Assembly (NCBI GenBank): GCA_947174565.1
Contig: CAMWJL010000006.1
Location: forward strand, 1 to 48,084
Length of the DNA stretch: 48,084 bases
Source: an uncultured Prevotellaceae bacterium
GTDB lineage: Bacteria; Bacteroidota; Bacteroidia; Bacteroidales; Bacteroidaceae
Direction: 5' to 3'
The notes beneath the pieces were generated by a model, which ran no database searches, was not told the origin of the DNA, and saw nothing but the letters and a program-made list of their open reading frames with translations. A program made the position numbers and the translations under genes. This document shows positions 16,784 through 25,218 of the stretch, in pieces (positions within the stretch are counted from its first letter, which is position 1; each line of letters opens with the position of its first letter).

Positions 16784-19563
16784 TCATTCACCATAAACTT
16801 GCCGTCGGGAGTCATTCCCTCGCAAGAAACGTACATCTCATGGCACGACGAGTTGTTGAAGAACTCCACCGTAGCCTTGCCCTCAGCGTCGGTCTTCACG
16901 TCAGGCTCCCAAAAGAGCGTGCGACGGAAGTCATCCATGGGGGGCAGCACCGAGTAGTCATCCGTCTCGAAAGTGGAAGCCTTGTTGAAGCCTTGGAAGT
17001 GGGTGTTGCGCAATCCTTTCTGCTTCACTTGAAACGAATGGTGGGTATAGACGAACACCGTCACAGGGTTGGGAATAGACGGCAAAGCACGCAGATAACG
17101 CGTGTAAACGTCCGACCGTTCTGTCACATAGACCGCTTTCACCTCGTCCAAGTCCATATTGAGCAGCGTTCCTGCAATGTCAGAATCGGCTTGTGCCACA
17201 GCACTGCCTTGCATGACCTCAAAGACATCGAACTTCAGAGAGCCTAACATCGTGATAGCCCAATAGGCATTATCGACAATCCAAATAATCGGACGATTCT
17301 TATAAGAAAGACCTGCATAGCGGTAGATGCTGCCTGCTTCGCCACTACTATTCTCCATCTCCAACGGCTCTGCCTCCGTAATGTCCGTCCCTTCCGTCAT
17401 GTCGCCATCCTCTGTCCCTTCTAACGAAAAATCGGTTGAAGTGGCAGCCGCATCGGCTGTTGCTTCCTGCATGGCGGCATCCGTGGCAAAAGCGTTCACG
17501 TCTTTGCCCGAGCCACCAAAGAACGGGTTGCGCATGTGAAGCCAACTCCCCAATACAGGCATCTCCATTCCCTTATCGGCAAACATGTCGGCATCGGTGT
17601 CGGCATTGTAATACATGGAAGCATAACGCTGGGCTTGTCCCTCTGACTCCCATGCGGCACGGGCATTGTCATAAATACGAGTACGCTTCGCCTTCACCAC
17701 CACCGTGGGTAACACGTGTTCGCGCCGCTGAATCGGGATGTACTCATGCTCTTCCTCTGCCGCTTTCTTAGAAGACTCTGTGGCAAAGAGATTCGGACGC
17801 ATCAGATTGATTGTCTTTGTCTCGTCAGGCGACAACCAACGCCGCGCAGGGGAGAAATGGCGGTCGATACCCACAAAGTAGTTGGCATCCTTATCGCCCT
17901 TCTGTGTGTTGATGATGAGCTTCCATTCCCCGTCCATATTGGGCAGAGAGAAGGCATAGTTGCCTAACGAATCGGTCACAGTGCCCCCTTCCAAATGCTC
18001 GCCATTCTGATTGTAGAAGTACATGAACAGATTCACGCCATCCACCGTGTTCTTCTTGCGCTTTTGCCCTAACTTGCCAAACACATACAGCTTATCCTCA
18101 ATGGGTTGCGTGAAGTTAGCGGTGCTGTCGTTAAAGAGCGTGCGCCCCTTGTTCTGCTCAATGGCATTCGCCATCAATGCCCAGTCATACCGTCGCCATC
18201 CCTGCACCAACATCAGCAGGTCGGCTGCCAAACGATGCTCATAATCGTCTGCCTCAAAGTAATAACCAGGGTCTGCGATGTAGCCCTTGATGTCGCTGGA
18301 AAGCAAGAGCCATGTGAGCGCATTGCCTTCACGACCATTGGTCATGGTCGCCGCATCCATCGCTGAAATGGACAGGTTGCTGTTCGGCTGCGCCTGAATA
18401 CTGAGCGTCACGGTTCTGCATGGCTTCGGGAAAGCCTGTACAGCGGTAATGCGGACAGAATCTTCCTTACTGGCAGCAGGGGCAATGAAGAACTGGCGGT
18501 CAGCTTGGATATGCCCGTCGGCAGTAAAGAATGTCAACTGGTTCACGCCTGCTGGCAAGGAAGCTCGGTTGAACGGAATCATCATTGCGCGCTCCGCATA
18601 CACCGTATCCGCCATCATGATACGACCATTGTTGATTAACGTATAGCCCAACAACTTGCCCACCATCGACGGAGTGGCATACACCGTTACCTCCACCGCT
18701 TCATCCTTCAGCGTGTTCACCTTCATCGCCAAGCCCTCTGGCTCTCCCTCCGCCAAACGTACATCGTGCTTCTTTCCGTTGGCATCGACCAAACGTAAAT
18801 ACTTCGGTGTTCCGTCGAGCATCACATCGAACACGCCCTTTCCATCACGAATCGTACTCACCGCCGACAGTTCCTCCTTCTGCTCGTCCAGCAACCTACC
18901 GCTGGCTTCGATGCCAACACCCGTCTTGTCCGTCACATAGAACGCCACACGATTAGGCACACCACACACCAGCTTGCCGCCCTCAGGATAGAGCCTCACC
19001 TTCATTCCACTCTCCTTCGTATCAGAACCATCGTTCGTGCGCACATTAGGCAAACGCTTGCGATAGCCCATGTCATCCATCACCATCTTGGAGTAGTCTC
19101 CCTCCTGCTTGGGGGCGTTGAACACAGGGAACACGCGCGAGAAGATGCCGCCATTCCCCCAGTTGGTCATGTATCGAGTGTAGGCGCGCACCTCGTAGAA
19201 TCCTGTGGTATAGAGGCTGTCCAGCGTGATGTCGCCATGTGCCATGCCCTCTTGGATGGGCAGCTTCCGTGTCTCCACCACATCGCCCGATGGATTCACC
19301 AGCTCTACATAAAGCACAGTGCTCAGGTCGGTCGGCTTGCCATTATCGGCACGGATGACATACCCCTTGAACCAAATGGTCTCACCCTTGAAGTAACCCG
19401 TGTTGTCAAAATGCAGATACACCTTCTCCTGCGGCATCATCTGCGCAAAGTTCATGGCACGCTTCATGTAGGACAACACACCGATGAGTTCGCTGTTGTC
19501 CTGTGCCCATCCCCCTGCGATGGCAGAAAGCATAAAAATGAAAAGTAAAAACTGGCGTTTCAT
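16780..19563 (-). CDS. Large exported MG2/macroglobulin-like protein of unknown function
   Basis: This is a 927-residue protein with a clean signal peptide ([17 protein letters not shown]). Residues 40-150 carry the MG2-type phrase [18 protein letters not shown] followed by [12 protein letters not shown], which in Bacteroidota marks macroglobulin-like periplasmic or outer-membrane proteins. A carboxypeptidase-like or second macroglobulin region follows ([20 protein letters not shown]). Around residues 755-835 is a segment resembling a TonB-receptor plug ([12 protein letters not shown], then [20 protein letters not shown]), but no barrel follows. The end has another Ig-like strand set ([20 protein letters not shown]). 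It is 16 bases after the U32 gene and overlaps ruvB by four bases. The function is unknown; a role in the envelope or in TonB-linked uptake is a guess. Confidence 0.8.
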   Translation of the reverse strand: MKRQFLLFIFMLSAIAGGWAQDNSELIGVLSYMKRAMNFAQMMPQEKVYLHFDNTGYFKGETIWFKGYVIRADNGKPTDLSTVLYVELVNPSGDVVETRKLPIQEGMAHGDITLDSLYTTGFYEVRAYTRYMTNWGNGGIFSRVFPVFNAPKQEGDYSKMVMDDMGYRKRLPNVRTNDGSDTKESGMKVRLYPEGGKLVCGVPNRVAFYVTDKTGVGIEASGRLLDEQKEELSAVSTIRDGKGVFDVMLDGTPKYLRLVDANGKKHDVRLAEGEPEGLAMKVNTLKDEAVEVTVYATPSMVGKLLGYTLINNGRIMMADTVYAERAMMIPFNRASLPAGVNQLTFFTADGHIQADRQFFIAPAASKEDSVRITAVQAFPKPCRTVTLSIQAQPNSNLSISAMDAATMTNGREGNALTWLLLSSDIKGYIADPGYYFEADDYEHRLAADLLMLVQGWRRYDWALMANAIEQNKGRTLFNDSTANFTQPIEDKLYVFGKLGQKRKKNTVDGVNLFMYFYNQNGEHLEGGTVTDSLGNYAFSLPNMDGEWKLIINTQKGDKDANYFVGIDRHFSPARRWLSPDETKTINLMRPNLFATESSKKAAEEEHEYIPIQRREHVLPTVVVKAKRTRIYDNARAAWESEGQAQRYASMYYNADTDADMFADKGMEMPVLGSWLHMRNPFFGGSGKDVNAFATDAAMQEATADAAATSTDFSLEGTEDGDMTEGTDITEAEPLEMENSSGEAGSIYRYAGLSYKNRPIIWIVDNAYWAITMLGSLKFDVFEVMQGSAVAQADSDIAGTLLNMDLDEVKAVYVTERSDVYTRYLRALPSIPNPVTVFVYTHHSFQVKQKGLRNTHFQGFNKASTFETDDYSVLPPMDDFRRTLFWEPDVKTDAEGKATVEFFNNSSCHEMYVSCEGMTPDGKFMVNE

Positions 19564-19579
19564 GCGTGTCTGTGTTGTG

Positions 19580-20836
19580 TTATCGCTGTGTCAGTCGGTC
19601 GGCTGGCTGCAGCACATAGAGGCGGTCGTTCACTCGCACACGATCGTTCACCTTGATGCTGATGTGCTGTCCCCGGGTGGCAGTCTCCACAGGTTGCAAG
19701 TCGAAGCGAATCTCTTCACAGGGTTGGATGAGCGCACCCGTCGTAGTGCCTGTCACCAGTATCTTGTCGCCCACATGCAGGTCTTCATTCTCTATCAGGA
19801 ACTCCGCCACGCCTATCTTCGAGAAGTACTTCATGCACTTGCCCACATACACCTTCTTCTCCGTCGCCTTGCTGCCATACACTTCGCACCACTCGCCCAG
19901 CTTCTGCCCTTGGTAGTAACCATCCCAAAAGCCGCGGTTAAACACCGTGCCAAGCTCCTGATCCCACGCATCTTGCCGTTCCTCGGTGAAACTGCCGTCA
20001 AGCACCGCATTGATGGCTTCGTCGTAGGCTTTCACCACTGTATAGACATACTCAGGTCCTCGGGCACGACCTTCAATCTTGAACACCCGTACCCCTGCAT
20101 TCATCATGATGTCGATGAAACGAACCGTCTTCAAGTCGCGGGGCGACATGATATATTTGTTATCCACATTCAGCTGTGTGCCCGTCTCCACGTCCGTCAC
20201 CTCATACCCTCGGCGACAAATCTGCACGCATTCACCACGATTGGCACTCCTGCCAGCGTTCTGCAACGACAGATAGCACTTGCCGCTGATAGCCATGCAC
20301 AAAGCTCCGTGGCAGAACATCTCTATTCTGATAAGCTCACCCTTCGGGCCTCTCACGTTCTGCTCCACAATCTGTTGATAGATATCCCTCACCTGCCACA
20401 TGTTCAGTTCCCGCGCTAACACCACCACATCGGCAAACTGGGCATAGAACTTCAGTGCCTCGATGTTCGAGATGTTCAGTTGTGTGCTCAGATGCACCTC
20501 CTGTCCAACCTCTCGGCAATACGTCATCACCGCCACATCGCTCGCAATCACAGCCGAAATCCTCGCTTCCTTTGCCGCGTCGATAATCTCACGCATCGTC
20601 GGAATGTCCTCGCCATAAATAATCGTGTTCACCGTCAAGTAGGACTGCACACCATGCTCATGACAGATGGCGGCAATCTCCTTCAAGTCATCAATCGTGA
20701 ACGCACTGGCTGAGTGACTCCGCATGTTCAGTTTCCCGATACCGAAATAGATAGAGTTGGCCCCTGCCTTCAATGCAGCCGCCAAACTTTCGCGACTACC
20801 AACAGGTGCCATGATTTCAAAATCAGAACGTTTCAT
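19580..20836 (-). CDS. U32-family protein (TrhP/YegQ-like, probable tRNA hydroxylation)
   Basis: This protein of about 418 residues belongs to peptidase family U32, whose best-studied members (TrhP, RlhA) hydroxylate RNA, using prephenate, rather than cleaving protein. It opens FEIMAPVGSRESLAAALKAG. The signature block is EMFCHGALCMAISGKCYLS, then RSANRGECVQICRRGYEV, containing the conserved Cys set thought to bind iron-sulfur. The C-terminal beta-barrel (VGVAEFLIENEDLHVGDKI-like) is present. A frame upstream to 20866 is open, but ATG at 20836 overlaps the methyltransferase stop in an ATGA arrangement and fits the family. Being in one operon with a THUMP-like methyltransferase strengthens an RNA-modification role. 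The assignment to TrhP rather than another U32 subgroup is tentative. Confidence 0.85.
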   Translation of the reverse strand: MKRSDFEIMAPVGSRESLAAALKAGANSIYFGIGKLNMRSHSASAFTIDDLKEIAAICHEHGVQSYLTVNTIIYGEDIPTMREIIDAAKEARISAVIASDVAVMTYCREVGQEVHLSTQLNISNIEALKFYAQFADVVVLARELNMWQVRDIYQQIVEQNVRGPKGELIRIEMFCHGALCMAISGKCYLSLQNAGRSANRGECVQICRRGYEVTDVETGTQLNVDNKYIMSPRDLKTVRFIDIMMNAGVRVFKIEGRARGPEYVYTVVKAYDEAINAVLDGSFTEERQDAWDQELGTVFNRGFWDGYYQGQKLGEWCEVYGSKATEKKVYVGKCMKYFSKIGVAEFLIENEDLHVGDKILVTGTTTGALIQPCEEIRFDLQPVETATRGQHISIKVNDRVRVNDRLYVLQPADRLTQR

Positions 20837-22059
20837 GGGTGCGAAGGTACGACTTTTTTTCTGCACTTCAACAACAAATGTCCCACATCTTTCACTTTGC
20901 CGCCAAACAAATAAACCTCGCCACCATCCTTGATGCCCGTCTTCTTGCGCAGCTCATCAGCCGTGAGGGGAAAATTGCGGGTGGCGATATTGGCTTGGGG
21001 GATGTCCCGTTTCAAGCGTTTGAGAAGTTTAGAAGAGAGGGGCATCCGCTCCTCTACCTCAAAGATGCGACCAGGGAAGTCAGGCAAGAGTTCGTCGGAG
21101 GTCATCAAGTGCGTGCCAGCCTCCAGTTGGCGAAGATGATTGAAGCGGTGGCAAAGGCTACCGAATGCCTGTGCCTTCATCAGGGTTACGTCAGGCTCAT
21201 AAAGGTAACACCCCACGCCGCTCTCTGAGACAAATACCGCCATTTCATCGGACAAACCGAAGGAGTATCGAATGGTTCTGTTAGTCTTGAAATCCACACA
21301 GAAAACCTTCACATCGTTTCCGTTGCAACAGCCTTCCTCTTGGGGGAGTTGCGGAGCTTCCATCTTCACTAACACTTCCTTACACTCGTTCTTCACCGCT
21401 ACCACATGCACCTCCGTCACACCTCTCAGCTTCCGCAACACATCCTTGATGTCAGCCATCGGAGACAGTTTCACCACCACCATGTTAGCGTGCGCCAAGA
21501 GTTCATCCTGCCACGCCACGACGTTGGGTTCGCAGTCCTCCATCGCATACACACGGCTGCCGTCACCTGCCCGTCGCGCTGGGTCAAGATAGATGACATC
21601 CACCGATGGAATCGGCAAATTCCTTCCATCCCCCTCTCTCACATCGACCACAGGATGGCATCCGTCAGCCAGAGCCGCAAAGTTGTGACGTGCCGCTTCG
21701 CAGAGAGACAGCTGACGCTCCGTGTAGATGGCGCGCTGCATTCCCTCCGACATATACCAAAAGTCCACACCCATGCCGCCTGTCATGTCGCACAGACTTT
21801 CGCCAGCGATGATGCTCCGCTTGTAGCGTGCTGTCTGTTCAGAACTGCATTGCTCGGCTGGCACACGACCACCCATCACGAGGTCGGCATTCCCGTACCA
21901 TTCGGGCAACTTCCCTTTCAGCCGTCGTCGCGCCTCAATCTGTTCCACAGCAAAAGGCACATCGACATCGGGATACCGCCGAGCCGCCAAGAGGAGGTCT
22001 GCGGTATCGTCATTCAGATGCTGCTGGATGAAAGTGCGTATGTCGGAAGTCCAAGTCAT
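20833..22059 (-). CDS. THUMP-like class I SAM-dependent methyltransferase
   Basis: This 408-residue protein has a Rossmann methyltransferase core with motif I SLCDMTGGMGVDFWYMSE near residue 90. The acidic VIYLDPARRAGDGSRVYAM near residue 157 is a D-P-A-R motif IV. The C-terminal 80 residues (LFEVEERMPLSSK-like, then NIATRNFPLTADELRKKTG) match the THUMP-like domain seen in Bacteroidota homologues. The substrate is probably RNA but is not proven. It is the first gene of the minus-strand operon, 23 bases from the end of a perfect promoter box. The downstream U32 gene overlaps by four bases, suggesting related roles in RNA modification. Confidence 0.82.
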   Translation of the reverse strand: MTWTSDIRTFIQQHLNDDTADLLLAARRYPDVDVPFAVEQIEARRRLKGKLPEWYGNADLVMGGRVPAEQCSSEQTARYKRSIIAGESLCDMTGGMGVDFWYMSEGMQRAIYTERQLSLCEAARHNFAALADGCHPVVDVREGDGRNLPIPSVDVIYLDPARRAGDGSRVYAMEDCEPNVVAWQDELLAHANMVVVKLSPMADIKDVLRKLRGVTEVHVVAVKNECKEVLVKMEAPQLPQEEGCCNGNDVKVFCVDFKTNRTIRYSFGLSDEMAVFVSESGVGCYLYEPDVTLMKAQAFGSLCHRFNHLRQLEAGTHLMTSDELLPDFPGRIFEVEERMPLSSKLLKRLKRDIPQANIATRNFPLTADELRKKTGIKDGGEVYLFGGKVKDVGHLLLKCRKKVVPSHP

Positions 22060-22081
22060 CGTCTGCTAATGGTAGGTCAGA

Positions 22082-22112
22082 CAAAGGTAAGAACTTTCCA
22101 GAAAACCTACAA
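22082..22112 (-). promoter_or_regulatory. Bacteroidota-type promoter of the methyltransferase operon
   Basis: The -7 box TACCTTTG is at 22089-22082 on the minus strand, preceded by a 20-base spacer and TTG at 22112-22110. This is close to the Bacteroidota consensus TTG-N19-21-TAnnTTTG. Transcription should start near 22075, about 15 bases before the ATG. Confidence 0.7.
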
Positions 22113-22161
22113 CGAATTACGCCAAAAAGAAGACACGCTGAAATGGTGCATTTACACCCCC

Positions 22162-22241
22162 AAAAGGGGTCTGAGTCAGACCCTAAGAAGGGAGTGAGTC
22201 AGACCCCAAATAGGGTGTGACTCACTCCCCTTTTGAGGCAT
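22162..22241 (+). repeat. Triple-19 palindromic repeat, family II, copy A
   Basis: AAAA is followed by units at 22166-22184, 22189-22207 and 22212-22230, with 4-nt linkers AAGA and AAAT and the tail TTTTGAGGCAT. Unit 1 (GGGGTCTGAGTCAGACCCT) is almost a perfect palindrome. Units 2 and 3 pair through GGGAGTGAGTCA and TGACTCACTCCC. The blueprint (AAAA, three 19-mers, 4-nt linkers, TTTnGAGGC tail) is the same as family I although the unit sequence differs. It sits in the divergent gap between the methyltransferase operon and mnmG, and it accounts for most of that 420-base gap along with the two promoters. Confidence 0.88.
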
Positions 22242-22453
22242 ATTCGGTGGCTTATCACGATGGTCGCCTAAGTCCATCTTGGCAGCACCGACAGGGCTAA
22301 CAAGTGGTTCATGATGGGGATTGAGGCTTTTTTCCTTATATATAAAGATGTGTAAACAGGTCAGCGTGTACAAATGCCGAGGTTTCGTGCGTCCCTTCCA
22401 TCGCTTTTTCGGCTTTTGTTCTACAAAAGATGCGTTTTTCATCCCATTTTCAT

Positions 22454-22461
22454 TACCTTTG
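22454..22461 (+). promoter_or_regulatory. Putative -7 box for the mnmG operon
   Basis: TACCTTTG matches TAnnTTTG and ends 21 bases before the mnmG ATG at 22483. This placement also argues against any of the upstream in-frame starts. No TTG is found 19-21 bases further up. Confidence 0.6.
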
Positions 22462-22482
22462 CAAAAATTTCACTTCAATCAG

Positions 22483-24432
22483 ATGGTTTTCAACTACGAC
22501 GTGGTTGTGGTGGGAGCAGGACACGCTGGATGCGAAGCCGCTGCCGCAGCAGCCAACTTGGGTGTTAAGACATGTCTCATCACGATGGACATGAACAAGA
22601 TTGCACAAATGTCGTGCAACCCTGCCATTGGCGGCATAGCCAAAGGACAGATTGTGAGAGAGATTGACGCATTGGGAGGATACACGGGCATCGTCACTGA
22701 CCGTTGCAGCCTGCAATTCAGAATGCTGAACCTCTCGAAAGGTCCTGCGGTGTGGAGTCCCCGTTCACAATGCGACCGTGCCAAGTTCATTTGGACTTGG
22801 CGAGAGATATTGGAGAACACGCCGAATTTGCAGATTTGGCAGGACCAAGTAAGGGAGTTAATCGTTGAGAATCAAGAGGTTCAAGGTGTAAGGACTTATT
22901 ATGGGGCGGAGTTCAGGGCAAAGTGCGTCGTCATTACGGCTGGCACATTCCTGAATGGCTTGATGCACATCGGTCGCATGAAGATTCCGGGTGGAAGATG
23001 TGCCGAGGCGGCTGCGCTGGAACTGACGGAATCTATCACGAAACACGGCATCCGTGCTGGTCGCATGAAGACAGGCACTCCTGTGCGCATCGACAAACGC
23101 AGCGTTGATTTCTCGCTCATGGAGAAACAAGATGGCGACCACGATTTCCACAAGTTTTCTTATCTGCCTACGGAACACACGGCTGTCAGCGAGCGCAACA
23201 ACCTACCCTGCTGGATTTGCTACACAAATACGGAAGTACACGACATCCTGCGTTCAGGACTTCCCGACTCACCACTTTATAATGGACAAATCCAAAGCAT
23301 CGGTCCGCGCTATTGTCCCAGCATTGAGACAAAACTGCACACGTTCCCTGACAAAGACGAGCACATGCTTTTCCTTGAGCCAGAGGGGGAGACGACCAAC
23401 GAGATGTACCTCAACGGCTTCTCGTCTTCGCTTCCATTGGACATACAGCTGACTGCCCTGCGCAAGATTCCTGCATTCAAGCATTTGGAGATTTATCGTC
23501 CGGGCTATGCCATCGAATACGACTTCTTTGACCCCACGCAACTCACCCACTCGCTTGAATCGAAGGTGGTGAAGAACCTCTTCTTCGCAGGACAAGTGAA
23601 CGGCACAACGGGCTATGAGGAAGCGGCTGGACAAGGCATCATTGCGGGCATCAATGCTGCCATCAACAGCAGCATGGCGACTCAACCCACGAGTCCTGCA
23701 TGCAGCGAGACGACTGCTGTTCCTCTCAACAACGGGCAGCCATTCACCCTCGGTCGTAACGAAGCCTACATCGGTGTCCTCATCGACGACCTCGTGACAA
23801 AAGGCGTGGATGAGCCATACCGCATGTTCACCTCGCGTGCCGAATACCGCATCTTGCTGCGTCAAGACGATGCTGACATGCGCCTGACGGAACGCAGCTA
23901 CAAACTGGGATTAGCCTCAGAAGAACGTTACCGACTGATGCAATCGAAGAAGGAGAAGGTCAATGCCATCACCGAATTTGCAGCCAACTTCTCACTGAAG
24001 CCTTCGCTTATCAATCCAGCCTTGGAGGCATTAGGCACGACACCACTCCGCCAAGGCTGCAAGTTGGAGGAACTGTTAGGGCGACCTCAAATCAACATCA
24101 ATAACATCGCGCCACACATCGACACCCTCCGCAAGGAGCTGAACCGTATCATTGGTGACGATTCGCGACACGAAGAGATGATCGAGGCAGCAGCGATCCA
24201 AATCAAATACAAGGGCTACATCTATCGCGAGCAACAAATGGCAGACAAGATGATTCGCTTAGAGAGCATCAAGATTCAAGGGAAGTTTGACTACCCCAAC
24301 ATGACCCAAATTTCTATCGAAGCGCGCCAAAAGCTACAAGCCATCCAGCCCGTCACGTTAGCGCAAGCCTCACGCATCCCAGGTGTTTCGCCTTCCGACA
24401 TCAACATCATGCTGGTGCTGATGGGCAGATAA
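22483..24432 (+). CDS. mnmG: tRNA uridine-5-carboxymethylaminomethyl modification enzyme MnmG
   Basis: This 649-residue FAD/NADH enzyme works with MnmE to install cmnm5 on U34 of several tRNAs. The N-terminal dinucleotide fold is YDVVVVGAGHAGCEAAAAAA. Family blocks follow: MSCNPAIGGIAKGQIVREID, GPAVWSPRSQCDR, GRMKTGTPVRID, and FFAGQVNGTTGYEEAAGQG near residue 370. The GidA-associated C-terminus is complete (SRIPGVSPSDINIMLVLMGR). The open frame extends 54 codons upstream, but ATG at 22483 fits the family start and lies just after the promoter box. It is the first gene of the run mnmG, apt, uvrC, dtd, deoC. In many bacteria this gene is near the replication origin, consistent with the parS-like sites that follow. 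Confidence 0.97.
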   Translation: MVFNYDVVVVGAGHAGCEAAAAAANLGVKTCLITMDMNKIAQMSCNPAIGGIAKGQIVREIDALGGYTGIVTDRCSLQFRMLNLSKGPAVWSPRSQCDRAKFIWTWREILENTPNLQIWQDQVRELIVENQEVQGVRTYYGAEFRAKCVVITAGTFLNGLMHIGRMKIPGGRCAEAAALELTESITKHGIRAGRMKTGTPVRIDKRSVDFSLMEKQDGDHDFHKFSYLPTEHTAVSERNNLPCWICYTNTEVHDILRSGLPDSPLYNGQIQSIGPRYCPSIETKLHTFPDKDEHMLFLEPEGETTNEMYLNGFSSSLPLDIQLTALRKIPAFKHLEIYRPGYAIEYDFFDPTQLTHSLESKVVKNLFFAGQVNGTTGYEEAAGQGIIAGINAAINSSMATQPTSPACSETTAVPLNNGQPFTLGRNEAYIGVLIDDLVTKGVDEPYRMFTSRAEYRILLRQDDADMRLTERSYKLGLASEERYRLMQSKKEKVNAITEFAANFSLKPSLINPALEALGTTPLRQGCKLEELLGRPQININNIAPHIDTLRKELNRIIGDDSRHEEMIEAAAIQIKYKGYIYREQQMADKMIRLESIKIQGKFDYPNMTQISIEARQKLQAIQPVTLAQASRIPGVSPSDINIMLVLMGR

Positions 24433-24460
24433 CACGCAGGAGGTTATTAAAGCCTTGCCG

Positions 24461-24476
24461 TGTTCCACGTGAAACA
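24461..24476. promoter_or_regulatory. parS: parS-type ParB-binding site 1
   Basis: TGTTCCACGTGAAACA matches the widely conserved chromosomal parS 16-mer. It is the binding site for ParB in chromosome segregation and SMC loading. It lies in the 115-base gap between mnmG and apt. A second site follows 728 bases away. The parAB genes are not in the window. Confidence 0.88.
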
Positions 24477-24547
24477 AAACCGTCGTACCTTCAACAGAAA
24501 CAGCCACTTACGGGAAGACATCAAAGAAAATCTATAATAGCATAACT

Positions 24548-25084
24548 ATGGAAATCAACAATCAGTACCTACTGAATCATCTACGCAGCATTCCCGACTT
24601 CCCCAAGAAAGGAATCAACTTCCGTGACGTAACCACCCTCTTCAAAGACGCTAAAGCACTTCAAATCATGGAAGAGGCACTTTACGAACTCTATAAAGAC
24701 AAAGGAATCACAAAGGTGGTGGGCTTGGAGACCCGCGGTTACATCATGGGGTCCATCCTTGCCCGTCGTCTGAATGCGGGCTTCGTCATGGCGCGCAAAC
24801 CAGGCAAACTCCCTGCCACCACGGTAAGAGAGAGTTTCACCAAAGAGTACGGCACTGATGCCATCGAGATTCACCTTGACGCAATCGAACCCAACGACGT
24901 GGTTCTTCTCCACGACGACCTGCTCGCTACGGGAGGCACGATTAAAGCCGCATGGAAGTTGGTAAAAAAGCTTAACCCCAAGAAGTGCTACATGAACTTC
25001 TTGGTGGAGATTAGCGACGAAGGCTTACAGGGGCGAGAGGCTATAGGCGACGGCATCGAAATCACCACGCTACTCACCATCTAA
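24548..25084 (+). CDS. apt: Adenine phosphoribosyltransferase
   Basis: This 178-residue purine-salvage enzyme makes AMP from adenine and PRPP. The type I PRTase PRPP loop is VVLLHDDLLATGGTIKAAW near residues 118-136, where the two Asp are DD of the loop. The N-terminal IPDFPKKGINFRDVTTLF and the central VVGLETRGYIMGSILA and RKPGKLPATTVRESFTKEYG are characteristic of Apt. The length is normal. It is flanked on both sides by parS-type palindromes in the non-coding gaps, with mnmG upstream and uvrC downstream in the same orientation. The 115- and 134-base gaps are large for this operon and seem kept open by the parS sites. Confidence 0.95.
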   Translation: MEINNQYLLNHLRSIPDFPKKGINFRDVTTLFKDAKALQIMEEALYELYKDKGITKVVGLETRGYIMGSILARRLNAGFVMARKPGKLPATTVRESFTKEYGTDAIEIHLDAIEPNDVVLLHDDLLATGGTIKAAWKLVKKLNPKKCYMNFLVEISDEGLQGREAIGDGIEITTLLTI

Positions 25085-25188
25085 AAGCCACAACCACAAG
25101 CCTCCACCCTTTGGAACTCTTTCAGCCATTAACAAAGCGTTGAACACGCTCTCGTTACGCACTGAAAACGGGGCAGTTAGGCAATAAT

Positions 25189-25204
25189 TGTTTCACGTGA
25201 AACA
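25189..25204. promoter_or_regulatory. parS: parS-type ParB-binding site 2
   Basis: TGTTTCACGTGAAACA is a perfect 16-bp palindrome and a classic chromosomal parS sequence. It ends 14 bases before the uvrC start codon in the apt-uvrC gap, so ParB bound here could touch uvrC translation or transcription. Together with site 1 it brackets apt. Confidence 0.9.
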
Positions 25205-25218
25205 AAGTAATGCTTTAA

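Noticed and set aside
17712-17721. AACACGTGTT as a further parS site
   Set aside because: Only the CACGTG core agrees; the outer TGTTNCACGTGAAACA bases are missing and it is inside a coding sequence.
20842-20849. TACCTTCG on the minus strand as a promoter for the U32 gene
   Set aside because: It lies inside the end of the methyltransferase gene and only six bases before the U32 ATG, and the genes overlap. An internal leaderless promoter is possible but unsupported.
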